Assembly: GCA_031259515.1 (NCBI GenBank)
Contig: JAIRLK010000040.1
Span: 1-17,279 of the forward strand
From: Treponema sp.
Lineage (GTDB): Bacteria; Spirochaetota; Spirochaetia; Treponematales; Breznakiellaceae
Length of the DNA: 17,279 bases
Direction: 5' to 3'
Shown piece after piece: positions 1 through 6,597 of this stretch. The first letter of the stretch is position 1; each line of letters begins with the position of its first letter. A program made the position numbers and the translations under genes. The notes below the pieces were generated by a model. That model had not been told where the DNA came from. It was given only the letters and a program-made list of their open reading frames with translations, and did not search any database.

Positions 1-600
1 CTGTCCGCGACGATATGCTGTATACTTATCGCGGTAATTGCCGGCTATGCTCTTTCCCGTTTTAAGGGCCGGGTATTTTCAGGATACGCGGTCCTGCTCC
101 TGATGCTTCAATTGTTCCCCGCCATATTATTGCTCATTCCCCTTTTCGTCATCTTTACCGCGTTGAATCTGGTAGATACCCTCTTGGGCTGTATTCTGGC
201 CTATACTACTACTAACCTTGCCTTTTCTATCTGGATGATCAAGGGCTTTATGGATTCCATACCCTTTGATTTGGAAGAAGCAGGCATGATAGACGGATGT
301 ACTCAATTTATGGCTTTTTTACGGATCATCATTCCTGTCTCCATGCCCGGCATCTCCACGGTGGGGATCTTCACCTTTATCAACTCCTGGGGTGAGTATA
401 CCCTGGCCTCCATCCTGCTGCGGAGCGACAAGAACATCACCTTAACTCTGGGGTTACAAAAATTTGTACTCCAATTTACCGCGGATTGGCCCGCCCTGAT
501 GACGGCCTCCACAATCGCCACCATCCCTACGATTCTCTTCCTGGCGTTTGCCCAAAAATATCTTGTCCGCGGTATGTCCGCCGGCGCGGTAAAAGGATAG
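1..600 (+). CDS. Sugar ABC transporter permease, MalG type (5' end cut by window edge)
   Basis: The frame is open from the first base, so the gene begins upstream; 199 residues and a TAG stop are visible. It is an inner-membrane permease of the CUT1 (maltose/oligosaccharide) class. Several hydrophobic segments are seen. The cytoplasmic EAA loop that docks on the ATPase is present at visible residues 92-99 (E-E-A-G-M-I-D-G), followed about ten residues later by the usual I-x-x-P stretch. The C-terminus ends in the short G-A-V-K-G tail common in MalG-like permeases. An in-frame ATG at 103 is internal to the domain and is not the start. A lipoprotein binding-protein gene follows after 125 bases, but whether the two belong to one transporter is unclear because another MalG-type gene lies downstream. 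The family call is firm; the substrate is unknown. Confidence 0.9.
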   Translation: MSATICCILIAVIAGYALSRFKGRVFSGYAVLLLMLQLFPAILLLIPLFVIFTALNLVDTLLGCILAYTTTNLAFSIWMIKGFMDSIPFDLEEAGMIDGCTQFMAFLRIIIPVSMPGISTVGIFTFINSWGEYTLASILLRSDKNITLTLGLQKFVLQFTADWPALMTASTIATIPTILFLAFAQKYLVRGMSAGAVKG

Positions 601-616
601 GAGGAGTCTGTGTACT

Positions 617-644
617 AAAAAAATCGCGCAAAAGAGCAATTTTT
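617..644 (+). terminator. Weak A/T-rich hairpin after the first permease gene
   Basis: AAAAAT at 619-624 can pair with ATTTTT at 639-644, with one C-A mismatch and two further G-C pairs inside and an eight-base loop. The right arm supplies a T run. The stem is mostly A-T, so this is at best a weak or bidirectional terminator between the permease and the binding-protein gene. The remainder of the 601-725 gap shows no convincing promoter. Confidence 0.25.
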
Positions 645-725
645 GAGCAGTCTGGATAATAATTGGTAAGCAGGGCCCCGTTTCATGCCCCATACTAAGT
701 AAAATATGTTTTTAGGAGGATATGA

Positions 726-2105
726 ATGAAAAGGTATCAATGGATTGCCTTAGGGTCCCTGCTTGTGGTTCTTTCGGCGGGCTTTTTTTCGTGTAACAAG
801 CAAGGGAGTAGTTCGTCCGCCGCCCCCGCCGCCGGAAGCGGCCAGCCCATCACACGGGAAGAACTGGAAAAGGCTTCCGGGGACCTGGTCTACTGGTCGG
901 CGTTTACCGGCGATTCCTTAACGTGGGATGAATGGAGGGTGGCTGAATTCAAGAAACTCTATCCCGGGGTGAATGTGGATATTCAGTCCGTTCCCCAGGC
1001 CGGGATGACTAACGGCAAGCTCTTGGCGGCGATTGCGGGGAGAACCGCGCCGGATACCCTTGTTTCGGACGATTATGTGTCATCCTACGGCTTTGCCGGC
1101 CAGGGGGCGTTTGAACCCTGGGATCCCTATCTTGAGGCAATCGGTCTTTCCATTGATGACTTCATGCCCGGTTTCCGCAGCCTTATGCAGTACGAAGGCA
1201 AGACCTATCTGCTTCCCCAGGACTCTAACGTGATCATGCTGTACCTGAATACGGATATGGTCAAAGAGGCGGGCCTTGATATTACCAAATATCCCACAAA
1301 CCTGGAGGAGCTGGCGGATTGGGCGGAAAAACTTACCATCCGGGATGCAAGCGGCAGGATAACCCGGTATGGGTTTATTCCCTGGCAGGATCAGGGCAAC
1401 GACGCCCCGACGCTGTGGCCCTTCATGTTTGGCGCGGAACTCTACAATCAGGAAACCAACAAGCTGGAACTTACCGATCCACGGGTCGTGGCGTCTTTCC
1501 AGTGGATGCGTGAATGGGCGCAAAAATACGACCCTGTGGCGATCAGGGGCTTTACCCAGTCCGCCGGCGGCTTCTTCTCCCCGGACCATCCCTTCTTCCA
1601 GAATAAACTGGCCATGACGGTAACGGGTAACTGGGTTACCAACGCCCTGCGGATCTACGCGCCTGACGTCAATTACACCGTGGTTCCGATTCCCGTTCCC
1701 CCGGGAGGCCGCGAACGCTCGACGCCCCTGGGATCAAACGTGTTTGCCATCCCCAAAGGCGCCAAGCGGCCTGAGCTTGCCGCGCTTTTCTTCCAGTTCA
1801 CCCAGCGGACTGAAATTAACGCCGACAACTTTGATAACTGGCGTTCGATTCCCTGCGTGGACAAACTTTTCGAGGATGTATCATGGACGAAAAAGAACGA
1901 TCCTATTTACAAGCTTGAACGGGAAATCGCCAATTCGCCCAAGTCCGGACATCCTGCGTTGTGTCCGGTTTCCGCCGAGCTGAACCAGCAGCTCATCGCC
2001 CTCCGGGACGATATTATCTACAACAACGCCGATCCGGAGGCGCTCTTGCGGCAGCTTCAGGACCGGTTACAGCCGGAGTTGGACAAACTGGCCGTAAAGA
2101 AGTAG
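726..2105 (+). CDS. Extracellular sugar-binding lipoprotein of an ABC transporter (CUT1 class)
   Basis: This 459-residue protein is the solute-binding component that captures a sugar outside the cytoplasmic membrane and delivers it to the permeases. The N-terminus has a basic start (M-K-R), a hydrophobic stretch (about residues 7-21) and a lipobox-like F-F-S-C with the lipidated cysteine at residue 23, a loose form common in spirochaetes. A low-complexity S/A/P/G linker follows, then a MalE-like body of normal length. Mid-protein segments rich in W, F and Y (for example around residues 215-235 and 295-310) suit a carbohydrate pocket. The ATG at 726 is preceded by AGGAGGA at 715-721, a strong ribosome binding site; an ATG at 722 is in another frame. 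Two permease genes follow on the same strand. The ligand cannot be told from the sequence. Confidence 0.92.
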   Translation: MKRYQWIALGSLLVVLSAGFFSCNKQGSSSSAAPAAGSGQPITREELEKASGDLVYWSAFTGDSLTWDEWRVAEFKKLYPGVNVDIQSVPQAGMTNGKLLAAIAGRTAPDTLVSDDYVSSYGFAGQGAFEPWDPYLEAIGLSIDDFMPGFRSLMQYEGKTYLLPQDSNVIMLYLNTDMVKEAGLDITKYPTNLEELADWAEKLTIRDASGRITRYGFIPWQDQGNDAPTLWPFMFGAELYNQETNKLELTDPRVVASFQWMREWAQKYDPVAIRGFTQSAGGFFSPDHPFFQNKLAMTVTGNWVTNALRIYAPDVNYTVVPIPVPPGGRERSTPLGSNVFAIPKGAKRPELAALFFQFTQRTEINADNFDNWRSIPCVDKLFEDVSWTKKNDPIYKLEREIANSPKSGHPALCPVSAELNQQLIALRDDIIYNNADPEALLRQLQDRLQPELDKLAVKK

Positions 2106-2112
2106 CCGGATG

Positions 2113-2166
2113 CGGGACCCGGCAAGCGGCATCACGTATGCGGCATACCGCTTGCCGGGCTTCCCG
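2113..2166 (+). promoter_or_regulatory. Strong hairpin between binding-protein gene and permease gene
   Basis: A perfect 12-base inverted repeat, CCCGGCAAGCGG at 2118-2129 and CCGCTTGCCGGG at 2148-2159, is separated by 18 bases. It can be extended by CGGGA (2113-2117) with TCCCG (2162-2166) across a two-base bulge. There is no T run, so it is not a classic terminator. Stable hairpins just after a binding-protein gene are known in other operons (malE-malF is the classic example) to protect the upstream message and lower expression of the membrane subunits. That role here is inference. Confidence 0.6.
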
Positions 2167-2196
2167 TCCATCATCAGAATCGTTGAGGAGGGTCCT

Positions 2197-3063
2197 ATGA
2201 AAAGCGCCGCCGTAACCAGAGAAAACAAGCGTAAAATACTCCTTAATAAAATAGGCTTTGCCGCCCTGTTTGCGTCCCTGTCCGTGTTGGCTTTTCTTTT
2301 TGTTGTACCGCTTTTCTGGCTGCTGACCTGTTCTTTCAAACAGCCGTCGGAACTTTTTGCCGTGCCGGTCCAGTGGCTGCCTAAAACCTTTGATTTTAAA
2401 AACTATAGCCGGATGTTTAACTACTTTCCGTTTATGCGCTATCTGAAAAATACGCTGATAATCGTGTTTTTCAACATTGTGGGATCAACGGCGTCAAGCG
2501 CGGTCGTGGCCTACGGGTTCTCGCGCCTGCGGTGGAAGGGCCGGGACCAGGTGTTCGTCCTGGTGCTGGTCTCAATGATCCTGCCTTTTCAGGTAGTAAT
2601 GGTGCCGCTCTTTCTGATGTTTCAAAAAATAGGCTGGATAGGAACCTTCCTGCCCCTTACGCTTACCTGTTTTTTCGGCAATCCCTTTTATATTTTTCTG
2701 ATGCGGCAGTTCTTTTTGTCCCTGCCGGAAGAATTGAATGAGGCGGCCCGCATCGACGGTTCAGGAGAGTTCCGCACCTTCTTTCAAATCGCCATGCCCC
2801 TTTCCCTGCCGGTACTGGCGACTGCGGCAATATTTTCGTTCCTGCGTTCATGGAATGATTTTATCGGGCCTTTGATTTTTTTGGCCAACGATAAACTCTA
2901 TACCCTTGCCATCGGCGCCCAGCTTATACGGTCCCGCTTGCAGCCAAACTGGGAAATCCTCATGCCCTTGGGGGTAGTGATGGTGCTGCCGGTGTTAATC
3001 ATTTTCTTTTTGATGCAGAAGTATTTTATCCAGGGCATTGCCATGTCGGGTATCAAAGGATAG
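2197..3063 (+). CDS. Sugar ABC transporter permease, MalG type
   Basis: A 288-residue inner-membrane permease of the CUT1 class. The first membrane segment lies at about residues 19-43 and ends in the F-W-L-L-x-x-S-F-K pattern typical of MalG-type proteins. The EAA loop is clear at residues 178-188 (E-E-L-N-E-A-A-R-I-D-G) and is followed by a membrane-proximal I-x-M-P-L-S-L-P stretch. The C-terminus ends in G-I-K-G, as expected. I chose the ATG at 2197 because GAGGAGG lies at 2185-2191 just before it and the resulting length and N-terminus fit the family; the frame stays open back to 2110, but that extension would be translated through the intergenic hairpin. Here the MalG-type gene precedes the MalF-type gene, the reverse of the common order. 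Substrate unknown. Confidence 0.92.
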   Translation: MKSAAVTRENKRKILLNKIGFAALFASLSVLAFLFVVPLFWLLTCSFKQPSELFAVPVQWLPKTFDFKNYSRMFNYFPFMRYLKNTLIIVFFNIVGSTASSAVVAYGFSRLRWKGRDQVFVLVLVSMILPFQVVMVPLFLMFQKIGWIGTFLPLTLTCFFGNPFYIFLMRQFFLSLPEELNEAARIDGSGEFRTFFQIAMPLSLPVLATAAIFSFLRSWNDFIGPLIFLANDKLYTLAIGAQLIRSRLQPNWEILMPLGVVMVLPVLIIFFLMQKYFIQGIAMSGIKG

Positions 3064-3072
3064 GAGGCAGCT

Positions 3073-3972
3073 ATGATCGCCGGATCTCCGTTTTCGCCAA
3101 ACAAATCAGAACGCCGTGAATTTTGGATCGCCATGGTGTTTATCGCTCCCTGGGCTGTCGGCCTGATTGCCTTTACCCTTTATCCTATAGGGATGTCGTT
3201 TTACTACTCCCTTACGGAGTATAAGGTAATCTCCGATCCTGAATTTATCGGGCTGGCGAATTACACTAATCTTTTCACAAATAGTGTGTTTCTAAAATCC
3301 CTGTCGAATACGATCTACATCATCTGCTTGGGCGTTCCCGTCACCCTTTTTTCGGCGTTTACCGTGTCGGTGCTGCTTAACTCAAAAGAGCTTCGCCGGT
3401 TCGGTTTTTTCCGCATCATCTTTTTTCTGCCGACTCTGGTCCCCCTTATCATCAACTGTCTGCTGTGGATATGGCTTTTGAATTCCGAAAACGGCCTTAT
3501 CAACGCCCTGCTGGGGCTGTTCGGCATTCGGGGGCCTTCCTGGCTCGGCTCCCCCTCGTGGGCCAAACCCGCCCTTATCCTGATGATGGTGTGGGGCTGC
3601 GGGGGAACGATCATCATCTTCCTTGCGGGCCTACAGGATATACCCGAATCCCTGTACGAATCCGCGTCCCTGGAAGGGGCGAATTTTTTGCGAAAAACCG
3701 TGCATATCACGATTCCTATGCTTGCGCCGGTTATCCTTTACAACGCGGTAACCCTGGTGATAGCGGCCCTTCAGTGGTTTGCCGAACCCTTCGTGATGAC
3801 CGAAGGCGGCCCGGATAACGCGACGATGTTTTTCGCGTTGTACCTGTATCAAAATGCCTTTCAGTTTTTTAAGATGGGGTATGCTTCCGCCATGGCTTGG
3901 GTCATGCTCCTCATCGCCCTGGGTATCATTTTTCTGCTGTTCAAAGGCATGAAACGTTTTTCCCAGGACTAA
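3073..3972 (+). CDS. Sugar ABC transporter permease, MalF type
   Basis: A 299-residue permease, the expected partner of the MalG-type protein encoded nine bases upstream. The N-terminal cytoplasmic stretch is followed by a membrane segment carrying the A-P-W-x-x-G-x-x-x-F-x-x-Y-P pattern, then the S-F-x-x-S-L-T-E-Y and F-x-G-L-x-N-Y motifs typical of MalF/UgpA-like subunits. The EAA loop is at residues 192-202 (E-S-L-Y-E-S-A-S-L-E-G) with the usual aspartate before the glycine replaced by glutamate, which is common in this subfamily. G-G-P-x-x-A-T is present near residue 250. The ATG at 3073 follows AGGAGG at 3062-3067. It closes the transport gene set; no ATP-binding gene follows, so a shared MsmK/UgpC-type ATPase elsewhere is inferred. 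Confidence 0.92.
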   Translation: MIAGSPFSPNKSERREFWIAMVFIAPWAVGLIAFTLYPIGMSFYYSLTEYKVISDPEFIGLANYTNLFTNSVFLKSLSNTIYIICLGVPVTLFSAFTVSVLLNSKELRRFGFFRIIFFLPTLVPLIINCLLWIWLLNSENGLINALLGLFGIRGPSWLGSPSWAKPALILMMVWGCGGTIIIFLAGLQDIPESLYESASLEGANFLRKTVHITIPMLAPVILYNAVTLVIAALQWFAEPFVMTEGGPDNATMFFALYLYQNAFQFFKMGYASAMAWVMLLIALGIIFLLFKGMKRFSQD

Positions 3973-4000
3973 GCCTGTTCCAAACCTCCGGGGGGCAAGG

Positions 4001-4020
4001 TTGACCGCTATCGAGGTCAA
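4001..4020. promoter_or_regulatory. Operator-like imperfect palindrome
   Basis: TTGACCGCTATCGAGGTCAA has perfect six-base outer arms (TTGACC and GGTCAA) and partial symmetry inside. It lies 28 bases after the transporter stop and about 80 bases before the VOC genes, a place where a repressor site would make sense. It could equally be a small RNA hairpin. No regulator gene is present in the window to support a specific family. Confidence 0.3.
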
Positions 4021-4060
4021 TTCAAGACCCGTTGAGGGGGGCAGCGGAGGGCCGGAGCGT

Positions 4061-4087
4061 AGGGGGAGACCCCCCTTAAATTTTTTT
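4061..4087 (+). terminator. Terminator-like hairpin just before the first VOC gene
   Basis: AGGGGG (4061-4066) pairs with CCCCCT (4071-4076) around an AGAC loop (4067-4070). TTAAA and then a run of seven T (4081-4087) follow. The AAGGAG ribosome binding site of the next gene is at 4091-4096, so the element sits directly in front of the start codon. It may end transport transcripts or act as an attenuator controlling read-through into the catabolic genes. Confidence 0.5.
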
Positions 4088-4102
4088 ATCAAGGAGTAAT
4101 TT

Positions 4103-4588
4103 ATGGGCAGTCCTGTTTTGGGAACAAACCTGCTCTGTCAGGTTGGCATACTTGTCAACGACATTGAAAAGACGAGTCAGGATTGGGCGGAATTTTTGGG
4201 CGTTGAACCGCCTGAGATTCAGATCACCGGCGATGTGAACGAGGCCCGGACGCGATATTCCGGCGCCCCTTCTGAGGCGCGGGCAAAGCTGGCGTTTTTT
4301 CATGTAGGGCCGGATGTGGATGTTGAGCTTATCGAGCCGGACAAAGATCCCGCTTCCACCTGGCGGCATGACCTTGACGTAAACGGAGAGGGTTTTCATC
4401 ACATCGCCTTTGTGGTACAGGGCATGAAGGAAAAGATAGCCGCCTGCGAAAGGGCCGGTTACAAGCTGCTGCAAACCGGCGAATATTCAGGCGGCAGGTA
4501 TGCGTATATCGACGCGGACGAAAAGTTAAAACTTGTACTTGAATTACTGGAGAATGACGGGCCCGCTGAAAAGGCGGGCGCGGTTTGA
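4103..4588 (+). CDS. VOC (glyoxalase-fold) protein, first of three
   Basis: A 161-residue protein with the paired beta-alpha-beta-beta-beta layout of the vicinal oxygen chelate superfamily (glyoxalase I, methylmalonyl-CoA epimerase, extradiol dioxygenases). The usual metal-ligand positions map to Q13 (in C-Q-V-G-I), E75 (V-E-L-I-E-P), H100 (F-H-H-I-A-F) and E147 (V-L-E-L-L-E). The first ligand, normally histidine, is glutamine here, as also occurs in some metal-binding VOC enzymes. It is clearly related to the third VOC gene of this cluster: both share L-V-x-D near residue 17, a W-x-x-x-L-D-x-x-G-E-G-x-x-H-I segment and a G-G-x-Y motif. Start ATG at 4103 with AAGGAG six bases before it. Probably a small-molecule isomerase, epimerase or lyase; substrate unknown. 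Confidence 0.85.
   Translation: MGSPVLGTNLLCQVGILVNDIEKTSQDWAEFLGVEPPEIQITGDVNEARTRYSGAPSEARAKLAFFHVGPDVDVELIEPDKDPASTWRHDLDVNGEGFHHIAFVVQGMKEKIAACERAGYKLLQTGEYSGGRYAYIDADEKLKLVLELLENDGPAEKAGAV
4561..4579 (+). other. GC-rich hairpin at the 3' end of the first VOC gene
   Basis: GCCCGC (4561-4566) and GCGGGC (4574-4579) form a perfect six-base stem with a seven-base loop inside the last codons of the gene. No T run follows. It may stabilise or process the message between the first and second VOC genes. Confidence 0.4.
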
Positions 4589-4625
4589 CGTAGGTATAAA
4601 CGTATAATAAGAGAGGAGTAATTGT

Positions 4626-5057
4626 ATGGGAAAGATTACAGGCATCGCGCATATAGCGATAACGGTACAGGATATGGAAAAGTCTCTGGATTTTTATACC
4701 CGGGCGCTTGGTTTTACCAAGGCCTTTGAAATTCCCGAACCGGAAACCGGCAAGCCCTGGATAAATTATCTTTATATTGGCAACGGTCAGTTTATTGAGC
4801 TTTTCTATGACGGGATCAGGGATAACCCCTGGTCGGAAGACCTGCGGGGGTTTAACCACCTCTGTTTACAGGTTGACGACATCCACGCGGTCGTCGAGGC
4901 GCTTAAAAAGGCGGGGGTTGAAATTACCGACGGTCCCAAACAGGGCTGCGATTACAACTGGCAGGCGTGGATCAAGGATCCCGACGGCGTCCGCATAGAG
5001 CTTATGCAGATCGATCCAAAATCGCCGCATCACAAAGCCATGGAGGAACTGCGGTAA
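4626..5057 (+). CDS. VOC (glyoxalase-fold) protein, second of three
   Basis: A 143-residue single-domain VOC protein, close in length and pattern to lactoylglutathione lyase-like and methylmalonyl-CoA epimerase-like members. All four canonical metal ligands are visible: H9 (A-H-I-A-I), E58 (F-I-E-L-F), H78 (F-N-H-L-C-L) and E125 (R-I-E-L-M-Q). The D-P-D-G-V-R-I-E-L segment near the C-terminus is the classic end of this fold. It is more distant from the first and third VOC proteins than they are from each other. The ATG at 4626 is preceded by GAGGAG at 4613-4618. It is 37 bases downstream of the first VOC gene and overlaps the next start by one base. An active metal-dependent enzyme is likely; the reaction cannot be assigned. 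Confidence 0.88.
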   Translation: MGKITGIAHIAITVQDMEKSLDFYTRALGFTKAFEIPEPETGKPWINYLYIGNGQFIELFYDGIRDNPWSEDLRGFNHLCLQVDDIHAVVEALKKAGVEITDGPKQGCDYNWQAWIKDPDGVRIELMQIDPKSPHHKAMEELR

Positions 5058-5569
5058 TGTCCATAGGAACAACAAAATTGTGCCACATCGCGGTCCTTGT
5101 CAGGGACCTTGACAAGGCGCTGAGAAATTGGGAGCAGCTTCTGGGCCTTAAAGCCGGGGAACCTTTCAACCTGCCTCCGGCTTCCGAGGTGCCTGTCTTT
5201 ACCAACGGCGAATTGGGAGACTATGCCGACTGCCGGCTTGGGACGATCCAACTGGAAAACTGTCTGCTTGAATTCGTACAACCCGGCTCGAAGCCCGGTC
5301 CGTGGAAAGACAAACTCGACCGGGACGGGGAAGGTGTTCAGCATATCAGTTTTATTGTGCCTGACCGCAAGAAGGCGCTGGATGAGCTGCGGGATCTGGG
5401 CGCTCCCGCGCCCTATCACATAGGGTACTGGCCCGGCGGCACCTACTCCTTTACCGACAGCGCCGCTCAGTTGGGCGTTGAAATCAATATCAAAACCAAC
5501 GACGACAACACGGCAAAGAAAGCGCTGCTGTTACGCGATCCGGACATTCACAAACAGGATTTGCTATGA
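5057..5569 (+). CDS. VOC (glyoxalase-fold) protein, third of three
   Basis: A 170-residue VOC protein related to the first gene of the set. The likely metal ligands are H10 (C-H-I-A-V-L), E72 (L-L-E-F-V-Q-P), H96 (V-Q-H-I-S-F) and E142 (G-V-E-I-N-I), a complete set. The start is the ATG at 5057, whose A is the last base of the previous stop (TAATG); GGAGGA at 5042-5047 serves as its ribosome binding site. The frame is open further upstream to 4967, but that part overlaps the second VOC gene and does not look like VOC sequence. The stop overlaps the next start in an ATGA arrangement, so translation of the last three genes is probably coupled. Product is likely a metal-dependent isomerase, epimerase or lyase of unknown substrate. 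Confidence 0.87.
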   Translation: MSIGTTKLCHIAVLVRDLDKALRNWEQLLGLKAGEPFNLPPASEVPVFTNGELGDYADCRLGTIQLENCLLEFVQPGSKPGPWKDKLDRDGEGVQHISFIVPDRKKALDELRDLGAPAPYHIGYWPGGTYSFTDSAAQLGVEINIKTNDDNTAKKALLLRDPDIHKQDLL

Positions 5570-6417
5570 GGCTTGGCGCGCCGGTTTTTATCGAAACAAA
5601 TGACCCGGAAGTCTTTGTGGCGGAGCATGTACGCAAAGGCTACCGGGCGGCCTACTGTCCCGACTGGATTAACGCGGACACGGACCCTGAATTGTGCAGG
5701 GCCTTCAAGGCGTCTCTTGCCAAACACGATATCCTGCTTGCCGAGACGGGTATTTGGCGGAATGTGCTTTCCAAAGATCCGGCGGAAGCGGCGGCGGCTT
5801 TTGAACATTCGGTGCGCCGCCTTCATACCGCCGAGGAACTGGAGGCCCGTTGCGCGGTGAACATCGTGGGTTCCTGGAACGAGGAATACTGGGACGGCCC
5901 GCACGAAAAGCACTATACGCAGGATTTTTTTGACGCCGCTGTGGAAGCGGCCCGTAAGGTGATTGACGCAGTTAAGCCCACGCGCACTAAAATGACCTTT
6001 GAGATTATGCCCTGTCAGTTTATCGACTGTGCGGCGGAGTATATGCGGTTTATCCGGGCTGTGGACCGAAGCGCGGCGGGGATTCATCTTGACCCGGCGA
6101 ACAGTATTTCTAATCCCCGGCTTCTTTACAACAACGCGGCGTTTTTTCAAAATGAATTTTCCCTTTTGGGCGGCGCGGTGCTGTCAATACACCTGAAGGA
6201 TCTGCGGTTAAAGCCGGAGGAATTCACCGTGCAGCTTGAGGAGGTCCTTATCGGCAGAGGGAACATCGACTACGGCAACCTGTTGCGCCTTATCGGCAAG
6301 CTGCCGCCTGATACGCCGGCTATGCTGGAACATCTTGCAAGCGAGGCGCTCTACGACGAGGCGGCGGCTTCGCTTCGCTGCCTTGCGGGTCCGTGGACGA
6401 AAGATGTTGCATTCTAA
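5566..6417 (+). CDS. Sugar phosphate isomerase/epimerase family protein (xylose isomerase-like TIM barrel)
   Basis: A 283-residue protein with the pattern of the AP endonuclease 2/xylose isomerase-like TIM-barrel family, which includes hexulose and tagatose epimerases, inosose dehydratase, hydroxypyruvate isomerase and dehydroshikimate dehydratase. The four expected metal ligands are seen at strand ends: E146 (T-F-E-I-M-P), D176 (H-L-D-P-A-N), H209 (S-I-H-L-K-D) and E255 (M-L-E-H-L). G-R-G-N-I-D-Y at about 230-236 matches the G-x-G-x-x-D/N-Y motif of the family. The start ATG at 5566 overlaps the preceding stop by four bases. As the last gene of the VOC cluster it probably acts on the same sugar-like intermediate, but the family is too varied to name the reaction. 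Confidence 0.88.
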   Translation: MRLGAPVFIETNDPEVFVAEHVRKGYRAAYCPDWINADTDPELCRAFKASLAKHDILLAETGIWRNVLSKDPAEAAAAFEHSVRRLHTAEELEARCAVNIVGSWNEEYWDGPHEKHYTQDFFDAAVEAARKVIDAVKPTRTKMTFEIMPCQFIDCAAEYMRFIRAVDRSAAGIHLDPANSISNPRLLYNNAAFFQNEFSLLGGAVLSIHLKDLRLKPEEFTVQLEEVLIGRGNIDYGNLLRLIGKLPPDTPAMLEHLASEALYDEAAASLRCLAGPWTKDVAF

Positions 6418-6467
6418 AAAAGACTATGACAAAATATCACAAACAAACCAATGATGGCGGGGGAAAA

Positions 6468-6597
6468 ATGGTATTAGTGCCGGTAAAATGTCCGTATTGC
6501 GGAAGAACGGAACGGCAAGCAGCGGTTTCTTTGCCTCAACGAAAATTGTTCGCACAGGACGTTTATTGAAAGGTATACCCTGAATTTTTCAGAATAA
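6468..6597 (+). pseudogene. Remnant of IS1-family InsA N-terminal zinc ribbon
   Basis: Reading from the ATG at 6468 gives M-V-L-V-P-V-K-C-P-Y-C-G-R-T-E, the start expected for InsA-type IS1 transposase subunits. After about base 6510 the match moves to another frame: from 6511 the codons read N-G-K-Q-R-F-L-C-L-N-E-N-C-S-H-R-T-F, which is the second half of the same zinc ribbon, ending at TAA 6595-6597. The two CxxC-type pairs are therefore split by a frameshift, and a few residues usual between them are missing, so a small deletion is the simplest cause. The DNA-binding helix region of InsA and all of the InsB catalytic part are absent. No IS1 terminal repeats were recognised. It cannot make a functional transposase and marks a former insertion. 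Confidence 0.75.

Noticed and set aside
663..705. Promoter for the binding-protein gene using TTGGTA and TAAAAT or CATACT
   Set aside because: Spacings (31 and 22 bases) do not fit; no supported promoter could be named.
2110..2196. N-terminal extension of the MalG-type permease from an ATG at 2110
   Set aside because: It would be translated through the strong intergenic hairpin, has no ribosome binding site and is not permease-like; ATG 2197 has GAGGAGG before it.
4585..4608. Sigma-70 promoter TTGACG/TATAAT
   Set aside because: The spacer is 12 bases, well short of the usual 16-18.
4967..5056. Upstream extension of the third VOC gene
   Set aside because: It overlaps the end of the second VOC gene and lacks VOC features; TAATG at 5055-5059 with GGAGGA upstream is the natural start.
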